DNA of 18,092 bases from CAZFYZ01 sp964523735 (GCA_964523735.1 CAZFYZ010000074.1:1-18092); one strand, 5' to 3'. Shown: positions 1-6,609, numbered from the stretch's first letter. Notes: a model not told the origin generated them from the letters alone. Numbers and translations are program-made.

Positions 1-28
1 GGGCTATGTGAGCGCTCCCAAAGACGAG

Positions 29-1726
29 CTATCTGCCGATCTGTAGTTTGCCATCTGATCTGCTCGCCACGACTATCTGAGCTTTACCCGGTGACAGCAC
101 TGCCCCTGCAGCGAGGCCGCAGTAGCGGTCATACCAGGTATAATGCCGCTTCCCCACCTGCTTGGCGCTAGCTACGTCGATGATGTAGGTCGTGTAGGTG
201 TGAACCTTTGTATCGCCTGACACCATCAGTATAAGCTCCTTCTTGGAGTCCCCGTAGAGGTCTCCCAGAGCTGCGGCATCGTAATGAGTGAAGACAGCCT
301 TAGCAGAACCGACTGTGAATGGGTTGACTACCTCGCCGCCTGTCCTGTTGTATACGTGAACGACGCTCTTCTCCCCATCTTTGTTCTCGATCAGGACGAT
401 CTCCGCCTTGCTGTCTCCGACCACGTCACCAATCATGACAGCATCGTGCTTGGTGTTCTTTGACGTGTATCGTGCTCCCTTGAAAGGCCAGTTGAGTGCA
501 AACTCGTGGATCTTTTCGCCATTGACCGGCGAGTAGACCATTACTTTGCGGTCAGACGATCTGACGACAACGATCTCGGCCTTGCCGTCCCCATCGATGT
601 CACCGGCTGCGAATCCGTCATACTTGGCGAAAGGTATGTTCATCCGATTGAGTAAGGCGCCTGTGGGGCTGAGGGTCCTGACAATTCCGCCGCCTGTGGT
701 TGATGCTGCGAGAATCTCGCAGACACCGCTTCCTGTCGTATCGGCAACGGCTATCCTGTCGTAGGGGGCGAAGGGGGCATCGAATGCACAGATCAGCCTG
801 CCGTTGCCGCCGTAGACACAGAACCTGCCATCAGCGCCGGGACCGGCTTCATCCGAAACAGTGACTATCTCATCGCCGGATGCCCGGTCAAGCGCACCGA
901 TCGCCAAGTCATCCCATTCGGTGAACTTGAGATCGTACTCCCTGGCGCCATCGCTGCCAAACTCGATGTGATAGCGCAGCATGTAGTTGCCTTCGTTTCC
1001 GCCATCGAGGGTCTGCAACATGGTGTGGTGGTATGGCTGTTCCTGATTCCACGACACCAGATCCTCGTAGTCCCAGCCGACCACTGCCTCGGCCACTTTG
1101 TCGTCACCACCGCCGCCGACGATCGACGCTGCCTGCTGAAGCGCGGCGATCCATCCGCTGTGGACCATCCCGTAGATGGTCGCGACTATCATTCCCGCGG
1201 TGCCACCGTACTCATCTCCCTTTTCCATGCAGGTGGAAATGTTGTCACTGATCCGGCGGCACATCTGCTGGTAGAGGTTGTATTGAGTGTCTTTTGGGCT
1301 GGAGTCGCGCTCCCAAAGGGCGACGTGGAAGCCGACAGACGCTCCCTTGGGGACCTCCCCGCTGTAGACGACACGATTCTGTTTCCTGAATCGCCTGTTG
1401 TTGCCGGAGTCTACATCGGCGAAAACTTCGGGCTCGCCGAGTATCCAAGCGTTGGGATCCTTGTGAGATGCGAACCCGGTAACCATGACATAGGGCTCAT
1501 CCTGGGAGGTACCATGGTCCCATTTCGACTCTTTCCTGCAGTACAGCGAGTCGATGACTACCCGGACGTTGAGAACGGGTTTGGGGACGGCAGTCTGTGA
1601 AACGTTGGGCTTGAGCAAGTCCTTTGCGGGCGCAACAACCGGCTTTTCGGCAGCCAGGGACTGCAGTTGCGGGACTGCTGACAACAAAGACATCAATACA
1701 AGAACCGTGCTGATCTTGCGCATCAT
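29..1726 (-). CDS. Secreted protein with six FG-GAP/VCBS-like beta-propeller repeats
   Basis: The 565-residue product starts with a signal peptide (basic MMRK, hydrophobic stretch to about residue 24, likely cleavage near SLAA), followed by a Pro/Ala/Lys-rich linker to about 50. Residues 53-260 form a beta-rich region that I do not recognise. Residues 271-555 hold six related units, each with an aromatic or His followed by Asp, then A-x-G-D, then GD-x-K-x-EIV. They begin near 271, 322, 369, 427, 482 and 532. Only the third (D376-I-D-G-D-G-K) keeps a full DxDGDG calcium loop. This pattern is typical of FG-GAP/VCBS propellers on secreted or surface proteins, which bind ligands or other proteins; the ligand here is unknown. 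The ATG at 1726 is preceded by AAGGG (1736-1740) at 9 nt; a second ATG follows directly. No partner gene is adjacent, and the next gene (kdsB) is divergent. The family call is good but the function is unknown. Confidence 0.8.
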   Translation of the reverse strand: MMRKISTVLVLMSLLSAVPQLQSLAAEKPVVAPAKDLLKPNVSQTAVPKPVLNVRVVIDSLYCRKESKWDHGTSQDEPYVMVTGFASHKDPNAWILGEPEVFADVDSGNNRRFRKQNRVVYSGEVPKGASVGFHVALWERDSSPKDTQYNLYQQMCRRISDNISTCMEKGDEYGGTAGMIVATIYGMVHSGWIAALQQAASIVGGGGDDKVAEAVVGWDYEDLVSWNQEQPYHHTMLQTLDGGNEGNYMLRYHIEFGSDGAREYDLKFTEWDDLAIGALDRASGDEIVTVSDEAGPGADGRFCVYGGNGRLICAFDAPFAPYDRIAVADTTGSGVCEILAASTTGGGIVRTLSPTGALLNRMNIPFAKYDGFAAGDIDGDGKAEIVVVRSSDRKVMVYSPVNGEKIHEFALNWPFKGARYTSKNTKHDAVMIGDVVGDSKAEIVLIENKDGEKSVVHVYNRTGGEVVNPFTVGSAKAVFTHYDAAALGDLYGDSKKELILMVSGDTKVHTYTTYIIDVASAKQVGKRHYTWYDRYCGLAAGAVLSPGKAQIVVASRSDGKLQIGR

Positions 1727-1800
1727 GAGAGAACACCCTTCTCGGCGCCGAACGGGCCGCGACTTACAAACCTGCTGCGTAGTACCAGGCAGGCTCGTCC

Positions 1801-1806
1801 ATTATA
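1801..1806 (-). promoter_or_regulatory. Candidate -10 box (TATAAT) for the FG-GAP protein gene
   Basis: A perfect TATAAT on the minus strand lies about 75 bp before the start codon at 1726. No convincing -35 hexamer is found at 16-18 bp spacing, so this is a weak-to-moderate promoter call. Confidence 0.35.
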
Positions 1807-1880
1807 CATCCAGACATATATCTCGGCGTAGTTTGCTGGTTGCCGGAGTTGCGAGCTGTCTTCCAACATGTTCCTCTTTG

Positions 1881-1889
1881 TGCTAGAAT
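1881..1889 (+). promoter_or_regulatory. Candidate extended -10 promoter of kdsB (TGC-TAGAAT)
   Basis: An extended -10 motif (TG, one base, TAGAAT) ends only 7 bp before the kdsB ATG at 1897. Initiation at the usual distance would fall at about 1896-1897, giving a leaderless or nearly leaderless mRNA. In agreement, no purine-rich ribosome binding site lies in the 20 bp before the ATG. The -35 region (near 1861-1866) is poor, as extended -10 promoters allow. Confidence 0.45.
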
Positions 1890-1896
1890 CCTGTGT

Positions 1897-2625
1897 ATGA
1901 AAGCAGCAGTGATCATCCCCGCGCGAATGGCCTCGACGAGATTTCCGGGCAAGCCGCTGGTAGAGATCGGGGGCAAGCCGATGGTCCAGTGGGTCTATGA
2001 GCGCGCCCTGAAGGCCCAAGGTATCTCGCGGGTCATAGTGGCGACTTGCGACCGAGAGATTATCGAGGCGGTCGAGGCCTTCGGCGGCGAGGCCGTGATG
2101 ACATCGGATCAGCATCGGTCGGGCACCGACAGGCTGGCTGAGGCCGCGGCAGACCTGGACGTGGACGCGATCGTGAACGTGCAGGGCGACGAGCCTCTGA
2201 TCGATCCGGCAAGCATTGAGCAGGCGTTACGGCCCCTGGCTGATGATCCATCAGAAGTGATGACGAGCCTGATGGTGCCGATCGATCGCGAGTCGGCGCA
2301 GGACCCGAATCTGGTCAAGGTCGTGGTGTCGATCGATGGCCACGCGCTCTACTTCTCGCGGGCGCCGATACCGTTTCCGCGAGACGGGGGAGCCGGCCTA
2401 TATTACGGTCACGTTGGGCTGTACGCCTACACGAAGCAGTTCTTGCTCAAGTTCGCTTCTCTTCCCGCGACGCCGCTGGAGAAGCTGGAGTCGCTGGAGC
2501 AGTTGCGGGTGTTGGAGCATGGCTACAGGATCAGGATGGTCGAGGTTGCCTCCAGACCGATGGGCGTGGATACACCGGAGGACCTGGCGCGCGTGCGACG
2601 GCGGGTTTTGAGTTATGAGTTTTGA
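1897..2625 (+). CDS. kdsB: 3-deoxy-manno-octulosonate cytidylyltransferase (CMP-KDO synthetase)
   Basis: This enzyme activates KDO with CTP to CMP-KDO in the cytoplasm, ready for transfer to lipid A in LPS synthesis. The 242-residue product matches the usual length (E. coli about 248). Visible family motifs are the N-terminal nucleotide-binding IIPARMASTRFPGKPL, the SDQHRSGTDR segment, VNVQGDEPLI (metal- and nucleotide-binding), HVGLYAYTKQFL and the C-terminal LEQLRVLEHGYRI followed by VDTPEDL. The ATG at 1897 is chosen because the motif begins a few residues later. An in-frame start at 1840 would add 19 residues with no family resemblance. The last six residues (VLSYEF, 237-242) and the TGA stop are encoded by a 7-bp tandem repeat (2607-2634), so the native C-terminus may have been replaced. 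kdsA follows after 22 bp. Confidence 0.95.
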   Translation: MKAAVIIPARMASTRFPGKPLVEIGGKPMVQWVYERALKAQGISRVIVATCDREIIEAVEAFGGEAVMTSDQHRSGTDRLAEAAADLDVDAIVNVQGDEPLIDPASIEQALRPLADDPSEVMTSLMVPIDRESAQDPNLVKVVVSIDGHALYFSRAPIPFPRDGGAGLYYGHVGLYAYTKQFLLKFASLPATPLEKLESLEQLRVLEHGYRIRMVEVASRPMGVDTPEDLARVRRRVLSYEF

Positions 2626-2634
2626 GTTCTGAGT
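2607..2634 (+). repeat. 7-bp tandem array, unit TNTGAGT, four copies, across the kdsB stop codon
   Basis: Four consecutive heptamers read TTTGAGT, TATGAGT, TTTGAGT and TCTGAGT. The array encodes the end of KdsB and its TGA stop (2623-2625). TGA occurs at 2609, 2616, 2623 and 2630, which covers all three forward frames. Confidence 0.85.
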
Positions 2635-2647
2635 TGGCGGGGGTTGA

Positions 2648-3466
2648 ATGGACATAGCAAAGGCTGGAAGTGTGGAGTTTGGAGAGGGTAGGGGGCTGGC
2701 GCTGATCGCCGGGCCTTGCGTGATCGAATCGGAGGAGTTGTGCCTGGAAGTTGGGCGAAAGGCTATGGAGATCACCCGCAAGCTGGGCGTCTCCTACATC
2801 TTCAAGGCCTCGTACGATAAGGCGAACCGGACTTCGGTCGAGTCTCTCAGGGGACCGGGGCTTGAGAAAGGCCTGGAGATACTGGCGAGCGTGAAGTCGA
2901 AGCTCGGCGTGCCGGTCCTGACGGATGTTCACGAGGTGTGTCAGGTGAAGCCCGCTGCTGAGGTTGTGGACGTGCTTCAGATACCTGCGTTCTTGTGCAG
3001 GCAGACCGATCTTATAGTTGCTGCTGCCGAAACAGGCAAATGTGTGAATATCAAGAAGGGTCAGTTCCTCGCGCCGTGGGATATGAAGAACAGCGTTGAG
3101 AAGGCCAGGAGCACCGGCAACCGGAACGTGTGCCTGACCGAGCGGGGCGTATCGTTCGGTTACAACATGCTGGTTGTAGACATGTGCTCGTTCCCTGTGA
3201 TGAGGGGGCTCGGCTGCCCGGTCGTGTTTGATGCGACGCACGCGGTCCAGCGTCCGGGCGGGTTGGGCAATGTGACGGGTGGGGCGAGGGAGTTTGTGCC
3301 TGACCTGGTTCGGGGAGCGGTCGCGGTGGGAGTCGATGCGCTCTTTATGGAGGTCCACCCTGATCCTCCCAGCGCGATGTGCGACGGGACCAATATGCTC
3401 TATCTTGCCGATTTGCCGAAGGTGTTGGCGGACGCAGTCGCGATTCGCAAAGCGCTAGCTGGGTGA
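2648..3466 (+). CDS. kdsA: 3-deoxy-8-phosphooctulonate synthase (KDO-8-P synthase), metal-dependent type
   Basis: This enzyme condenses arabinose 5-phosphate with phosphoenolpyruvate to KDO 8-phosphate in the cytoplasm, the first committed KDO step. The 272-residue product carries LIAGPCVIES (20-28), FKASYDKANRTS (52-63), QIPAFLCRQTDL (111-122), KKGQFLAPWDMKN (136-148), LTERGVSFGYN (163-173), FDATHAVQ (194-201) and MEVHPDP (234-240). Cys24, His198, Glu235 and Asp246 correspond to the four metal ligands of the Aquifex aeolicus enzyme. Non-metal enzymes such as that of E. coli have Asn in place of the Cys. About 13 extra residues precede the AGPC core compared with A. aeolicus, and their DNA looks like a degenerate 7-bp repeat (2665-2699). 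The start ATG is preceded only by a G-rich tract, a weak ribosome binding site. The gene forms a unit with kdsB; kdsC and kdsD are not in the window. Confidence 0.96.
   Translation: MDIAKAGSVEFGEGRGLALIAGPCVIESEELCLEVGRKAMEITRKLGVSYIFKASYDKANRTSVESLRGPGLEKGLEILASVKSKLGVPVLTDVHEVCQVKPAAEVVDVLQIPAFLCRQTDLIVAAAETGKCVNIKKGQFLAPWDMKNSVEKARSTGNRNVCLTERGVSFGYNMLVVDMCSFPVMRGLGCPVVFDATHAVQRPGGLGNVTGGAREFVPDLVRGAVAVGVDALFMEVHPDPPSAMCDGTNMLYLADLPKVLADAVAIRKALAG
2665..2699 (+). repeat. Degenerate 7-bp-period tract inside the 5' end of kdsA
   Basis: Five successive heptamers (TGGAAGT, GTGGAGT, TTGGAGA and two more G-rich ones) encode about residues 6-18 of KdsA, upstream of the conserved core. The periodicity is looser than in the other arrays, so this call is tentative. 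Confidence 0.35.
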
Positions 3467-3499
3467 GGACGGGGAATCCCGTCACGAAAAGAGGCGTTG

Positions 3500-4465
3500 A
3501 TGCCGGTCAAAGTTGGGTTCATTGGAGCAGGCGGGATTGCGAGCGCTCACATCAGCACTCTGCAGGCCGTTGACGACGTGCAGATTGTGGCCATCTGCGA
3601 CAAGAGCCGCGAGCGTGCGGAATCGGCTGCTGCGCGGGTCGTTGCGAAGGCATATGCGGATCACCATGACATGTTCGATGCGGAGTCGTTGGATGCCGTC
3701 TACGTCTGCCTGCCTCCTTACGCACACACTGACCAGGAACTGATCGCGGCGAGCAAGGGCATTCACCTCTTTGTCGAGAAGCCGGTCGCGGTTAGTCTGG
3801 ACAAGGCTCGCGAAGTCCGGGACGCGATCCAGAGGGCAGGCATCGTGTCGGCCGTTGGCTATCACTGGCGCTACCAGTCGAATACCGAGCGTGCCAGGCA
3901 AGTCCTCAAGGATCGCGAGATCGGGATGGTCCTGGGCTACTGGATGGGCGGGTTTCCTGGTGTGGCCTGGTGGCGGCGGATAGAGCAGTCCGGTGGCCAG
4001 ATGGTGGAGCAGACCACGCATATATTCGACCTGGCGCGCTATCTTTGCGGTGACATCACTGAAGTCTACGCTGCCTATGCCAATCGTGCTTCCCAAGACG
4101 TGCCGGGATTCGATATCGGCGATGTGGGCACAGCTACCCTGAAGTTCGCGAACGGCGTTGTGGGGACGATCTCGAACTCGTGTTTGCTGAGCGTGCCGTA
4201 CCTGGTGGGGCTGCACATTGTTGCGAAAGACCTGGTGGTGGAGATCCACGGGGACCTCAAGGTGGTCGAGCCGGGGCATACTGAGATCTTCACCGGCGGG
4301 GTAAATGCGATGCTGGAGGAGAACCGCGCGTTCATCGAGGCAGTGCGAACCGGCGATACCTGCGCAATCCAGTCAAGCTATGACGATGCGGTCAAGACAC
4401 TTGCTGTCACTCTGGCCTGCAACGAGTCCGCCCTCACCGGTCGCCCGGTGAAGGTATCTGACTGA
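3500..4465 (+). CDS. Gfo/Idh/MocA-family NAD(P)-dependent oxidoreductase
   Basis: The 321-residue product starts with a Rossmann nucleotide-binding motif (GFIGAGGIASAH, residues 6-17). It has the family hallmark EKP (93-95) in LFVEKPVAVSLDKA, GYHWRYQSN (120-128), and the C-terminal-domain motif QMVEQTTHIFDLARYL (167-182), whose His174 is the likely catalytic position. Members oxidise or reduce sugars, inositols or nucleotide sugars; the substrate cannot be read from sequence. An ATG at 3500 is preferred over the in-frame TTG at 3497, because AAAAGAGG (3487-3494) lies 5 nt before it. The gene sits 33 bp after kdsA and 3 bp before the acylphosphatase gene, so it belongs to the same transcript. 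A role in LPS sugar metabolism is an inference from this position only. Confidence 0.9.
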   Translation: MPVKVGFIGAGGIASAHISTLQAVDDVQIVAICDKSRERAESAAARVVAKAYADHHDMFDAESLDAVYVCLPPYAHTDQELIAASKGIHLFVEKPVAVSLDKAREVRDAIQRAGIVSAVGYHWRYQSNTERARQVLKDREIGMVLGYWMGGFPGVAWWRRIEQSGGQMVEQTTHIFDLARYLCGDITEVYAAYANRASQDVPGFDIGDVGTATLKFANGVVGTISNSCLLSVPYLVGLHIVAKDLVVEIHGDLKVVEPGHTEIFTGGVNAMLEENRAFIEAVRTGDTCAIQSSYDDAVKTLAVTLACNESALTGRPVKVSD

Positions 4466-4468
4466 TCA

Positions 4469-4750
4469 GTGGATTCACGATTAGCTGCCACAATCCAAGG
4501 CCGCGTTCAAGGGGTGGGGTTCCGCTACTTTGCCGCGAATCGTGCTAGCGAACTGCATTTGACAGGAGTCTGCCGCAACCTGCGCAGTGGTGATGTCGAG
4601 GTCATTGCGGAGGGCGAGAGAGGGCCCCTGGAAGCTTTCCTGGCTGCACTGAATGCGGGACCTCGGATGGCTCACGTCGAGCGGGTCCACGCGGTGTGGC
4701 TGCCGGCCACCGGCGAGTTCAGCACGTTCTCCATCGGCCGCACACAATAA
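4469..4750 (+). CDS. acyP: Acylphosphatase
   Basis: Acylphosphatases are small cytosolic enzymes that hydrolyse carboxyl-phosphate bonds such as those of acetyl phosphate or 1,3-bisphosphoglycerate. The 93-residue product is of the expected size. It shows the phosphate-binding loop GRVQGVGFRYF (residues 11-21) with catalytic Arg19, and CRNLRSGDVEV (residues 35-45) carrying catalytic Asn37. The start is a GTG, 3 bp after the stop of the oxidoreductase gene, so translational coupling is likely. The TAA stop (4748-4750) is directly followed by the last base of a convergent tRNA gene, leaving no room for a separate terminator. No link between this enzyme and KDO metabolism is known. Confidence 0.93.
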   Translation: MDSRLAATIQGRVQGVGFRYFAANRASELHLTGVCRNLRSGDVEVIAEGERGPLEAFLAALNAGPRMAHVERVHAVWLPATGEFSTFSIGRTQ

Positions 4751-4826
4751 TGGCGCACCCGGCGCGACTCGAACGCGCGGCCTTCTGCTCCGGAGGCAGA
4801 CGCTCTATCCACTGAGCTACGGGTGC
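4751..4826 (-). tRNA. tRNA-Arg, anticodon CCG
   Basis: The minus strand folds into a full 76-nt cloverleaf. It has a 7-bp acceptor stem (GCACCCG with CGGGTGC), a D arm with GCTC/GAGC, an anticodon stem TCTGC/GCAGA with loop CTCCGGA (anticodon CCG, reading CGG), and a T arm GCGCG/CGCGC with loop TTCGAGT. The discriminator base is G and CCA is encoded. Its 3' end touches the stop codon of the convergent acylphosphatase gene. Confidence 0.97.
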
Positions 4827-4837
4827 GCAGCAAGGCC

Positions 4838-4867
4838 ATTATACCACAAGATCCTGATCGATGTCTC
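4838..4867 (-). promoter_or_regulatory. Promoter of tRNA-Arg (GAGACA, 18 bp, TGG-TATAAT)
   Basis: A perfect TATAAT (4838-4843) with an upstream TG dinucleotide (extended -10) lies 12 bp before the mature tRNA 5' end. A GAGACA at 4862-4867 is a partial -35 at 18 bp spacing. The predicted start near 4831 leaves a very short 5' leader for RNase P. Confidence 0.6.
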
Positions 4868-4904
4868 GGCCTCATTCTTCATGTACGAGTTCAGTCATGT
4901 GAAC

Positions 4905-4987
4905 ATGTCATTTCGAGCAGGGCGAGAAATCTGCATCTTGGACGCCACGGGCGAAAAGCAGATTTCTCACTGCGTTCGAAATGACAT
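4905..4987. repeat. Palindromic intergenic element with 30-bp inverted arms
   Basis: The left arm 4905-4934 and right arm 4958-4987 are inverted copies that agree at 25 of 30 positions, with ends ATGTCATTTCGA and GAGAAATCTGC. A 23-bp spacer separates them. Similar GTCATTTCGAGC...GAGAAATCT palindromes are widespread intergenic repeats in several phyla. No gene lies inside it. It would form a strong hairpin in DNA or RNA. Confidence 0.8.
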
Positions 4988-5009
4988 TCCCGCAACACTG
5001 AACACTCTC
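4983..5009. repeat. 27-bp dispersed repeat, copy 1 of 2
   Basis: This 27-bp stretch matches 7942-7968 at 23 positions, including an identical 13-mer ACTGAACACTCTC at its end. It overlaps the right edge of the palindromic element. Both copies lie in gene-free DNA next to an inverted repeat. Confidence 0.65.
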
Positions 5010-5040
5010 TTCTTCATCCCCGAGGCCACTGTACATAATG

Positions 5041-5073
5041 AAGCAGGTGGTACGGTCAGGATACCACCTGCTT
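5041..5073. repeat. Perfect 12-bp inverted repeat (hairpin)
   Basis: AAGCAGGTGGTA at 5041-5052 pairs perfectly with 5062-5073 across a 9-base loop. No T-tract follows on either strand, so it is not a standard intrinsic terminator. It could be a protein-binding site or part of an intergenic repeat. The rest of 5074-5221 shows no gene. Confidence 0.6.
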
Positions 5074-5221
5074 GGGGCAATAGAGGACGGCTATCTTGCC
5101 AGGTCGGCACCGTCCCGTAGGCACGCTATCTATACCCGCCTGCTAACGAGCGCAAAACGTCTACTCGATTACTTTTTGTCATTTAACTGAACTATTAGCC
5201 AGTAGAGTCACAAACTGTGCA

Positions 5222-5333
5222 GTGGGGAGTCGAAAGTGGAAAGTGGAAAGCCATGCCTCAACACTCGGGGCTCAGCCCTCAACCCCCAATCTCCATCCCC
5301 TAACTCCTAACCCCTAGTCCCCAACCCCTATCC
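5222..5333. repeat. Continuous 7-bp-period array, 16 units, ending inside the DUF1015 gene
   Basis: From 5222 to 5333 the sequence can be cut in one register into 16 heptamers. The first four are purine-rich (GTGGGGA, GTCGAAA, then GTGGAAA twice). After GCCATGC and a CTC-starting group (CTCAACA, CTCGGGG and relatives), the last units are CCTAACC-like. The minus-strand complement is rich in GGGG runs separated by 2-10 bases, so it can form a G-quadruplex in the mRNA of the DUF1015 gene. The array supplies that gene's final residues and its TAG stop (5314-5316). It resembles the heptameric short tandem repeats (STRR) described in filamentous cyanobacteria. Confidence 0.8.
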
Positions 5334-6567
5334 TTCGCAGCACCAGGCCGCTTAGGAGCTTGGGATAGAAGTAGGTGGCTTTCTGGGGCATGCGCTCGCC
5401 GGCTTCGGCAATGTCGAGGACGGCCTTTACCTCGATCGGGTTTACCAGGAACGCGAGCTGCCTCTCGCCGGAATCTACCAGACGAGTAGCTTCTGAGGCA
5501 TCGCGAGTGTAGATAATGTGCGTCTGGTTGCGGAGTTTCTCGTCATCGATGCCGAGTATCGGGGCGAGTATCAGCTTGTGGAGCACGTTGACTTCCAGCT
5601 TGCGGCTGGCCTCGGAGCCGGGCAGGGCGGCGTAGGCGGCTGGCTTGGGCTTGAGCGTAAGGGCGCGGCCGCGGCGGTAGAGGCCTATCGCGCCAAGGCG
5701 GGCCATGTCGTCGAGCAGGCTCTCGGCTGTCGAGGGGGCAATGTCAAACATATCGCCAAGCGCACCCTCGAGCTGTTCCAGCGTGGCTTCGTCAAGGCCG
5801 GCCACCACACGGTGGGTCGGGAATATGGTCATGTCTTTCTGGTGGACGTTTGCTATAGTCATCATCAGCCAGTCGGCGGCCGGGTTCTCCGCCTTGTAGG
5901 CGAGCGCGGTTTCGTAGCGGTGGTGGCCGTCGGCTATGGCTATGGGCTTGTCGCGCATGAAGTCGACGGCGGCCGCTATCTCGGCGGGGTCGGTGACGGC
6001 CCAGAGCTGGTGCCGGACGCCATCTTTGTCGTGGGCGTCGGAGACGGGCTCGGCGGCCATGGCTCGGTCCATCAATGCGTCGATCACGCCATCCGGGTCG
6101 GCATACAGGCCGTAGACGCTGTCGAGGTTGGCCTGCACCTGGCGCATAAGCTGAATGAGCTGGCTCTTGGGCTTGGCGAGGGTGTTCTCGTGGGGCAGAA
6201 TCACCCCATCCGCGTAGTCGTGGAGCTTAACGGCGCAGGTGAGGCCGAGTATGGCCAGAGTCCGGCCGTCGCGCTCATATAGCTGGCGGTAGACGTAGAT
6301 GGCGGGCTCGAGGTCCTGCTTCATGGCCGCCGAAGCAAGCCACTCATCCAGATAGCCTCGGGCGCGGGTGAAGCGGTTGTCGGTGTCGGAGTCGGATTCG
6401 CGCTCCTCTCCTAGAACCAGGCGCACGAAGTTGGCCGGGTGCAGCTCATGGTAGTAGACGCGGTCCTCCGGAGAGATAATGTCGTAGGGCGGGGATACTA
6501 CCTTATCAAGCTCTCCCACTACCGCCTGGTCATACCTAACGCCCTTGAATGCTGCTATCTCCGCCAA
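5314..6567 (-). CDS. DUF1015 family protein
   Basis: The 417-residue product matches the DUF1015 family, whose biochemical function is not established. Visible hallmarks are VSPPYDIISPEDR (24-36), HPANFVRL (43-50), LPHENTLAKPKS (124-135), the strongly conserved IADGHHRYETAL (211-222), FPTHRVV (249-255), and the C-terminal MPQKATYFYPKLLSGL (393-408). The protein has no signal peptide or membrane segment and is likely cytoplasmic. The start is a TTG at 6567, supported by AAGGAGG at 9 nt upstream and by the first conserved residues. Its last residues (about IGVGD) and its TAG stop lie in a 7-bp-period array, so the native C-terminus may have been altered. Another array lies just upstream of its promoter. 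It is a single-gene unit. Confidence 0.88.
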   Translation of the reverse strand: MAEIAAFKGVRYDQAVVGELDKVVSPPYDIISPEDRVYYHELHPANFVRLVLGEERESDSDTDNRFTRARGYLDEWLASAAMKQDLEPAIYVYRQLYERDGRTLAILGLTCAVKLHDYADGVILPHENTLAKPKSQLIQLMRQVQANLDSVYGLYADPDGVIDALMDRAMAAEPVSDAHDKDGVRHQLWAVTDPAEIAAAVDFMRDKPIAIADGHHRYETALAYKAENPAADWLMMTIANVHQKDMTIFPTHRVVAGLDEATLEQLEGALGDMFDIAPSTAESLLDDMARLGAIGLYRRGRALTLKPKPAAYAALPGSEASRKLEVNVLHKLILAPILGIDDEKLRNQTHIIYTRDASEATRLVDSGERQLAFLVNPIEVKAVLDIAEAGERMPQKATYFYPKLLSGLVLRRIGVGD

Positions 6568-6595
6568 TCGCCCGAGCCTCCTTACCGTTTTGAAG

Positions 6596-6604
6596 ATTAT
6601 AGCA
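6596..6604 (-). promoter_or_regulatory. Extended -10 promoter of the DUF1015 gene (TGC-TATAAT)
   Basis: A perfect TATAAT on the minus strand is preceded by TG and one base. The expected start near 6589 gives a 5' leader of about 22 nt containing the AAGGAGG ribosome binding site. The DNA in -35 position is the C-rich face of the 7-bp array (6610-6644), with no good -35 hexamer. Confidence 0.6.
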
Positions 6605-6609
6605 CGAGA

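Noticed and set aside
968..1600. Open frame of 210 codons on the plus strand
   Set aside because: It lies opposite the FG-GAP protein gene, which has a signal peptide, regular repeats and a ribosome binding site; the antisense frame shows none of these.
2531..3358. Open frame of 275 codons on the minus strand across kdsB/kdsA
   Set aside because: It is antisense to two highly conserved enzymes and has no family resemblance.
3500..4465. Identification of the oxidoreductase as the UDP-GlcNAc 3-dehydrogenase GnnA of lipid A synthesis
   Set aside because: The LPS context is suggestive, but no partner aminotransferase (GnnB) is adjacent and the visible motifs are only family-level.
4469..4750. 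Acylphosphatase as a replacement for the missing KDO-8-P phosphatase (KdsC)
   Set aside because: Acylphosphatases cleave carboxyl-phosphates and have no known activity on sugar phosphate esters; proximity alone is not enough.
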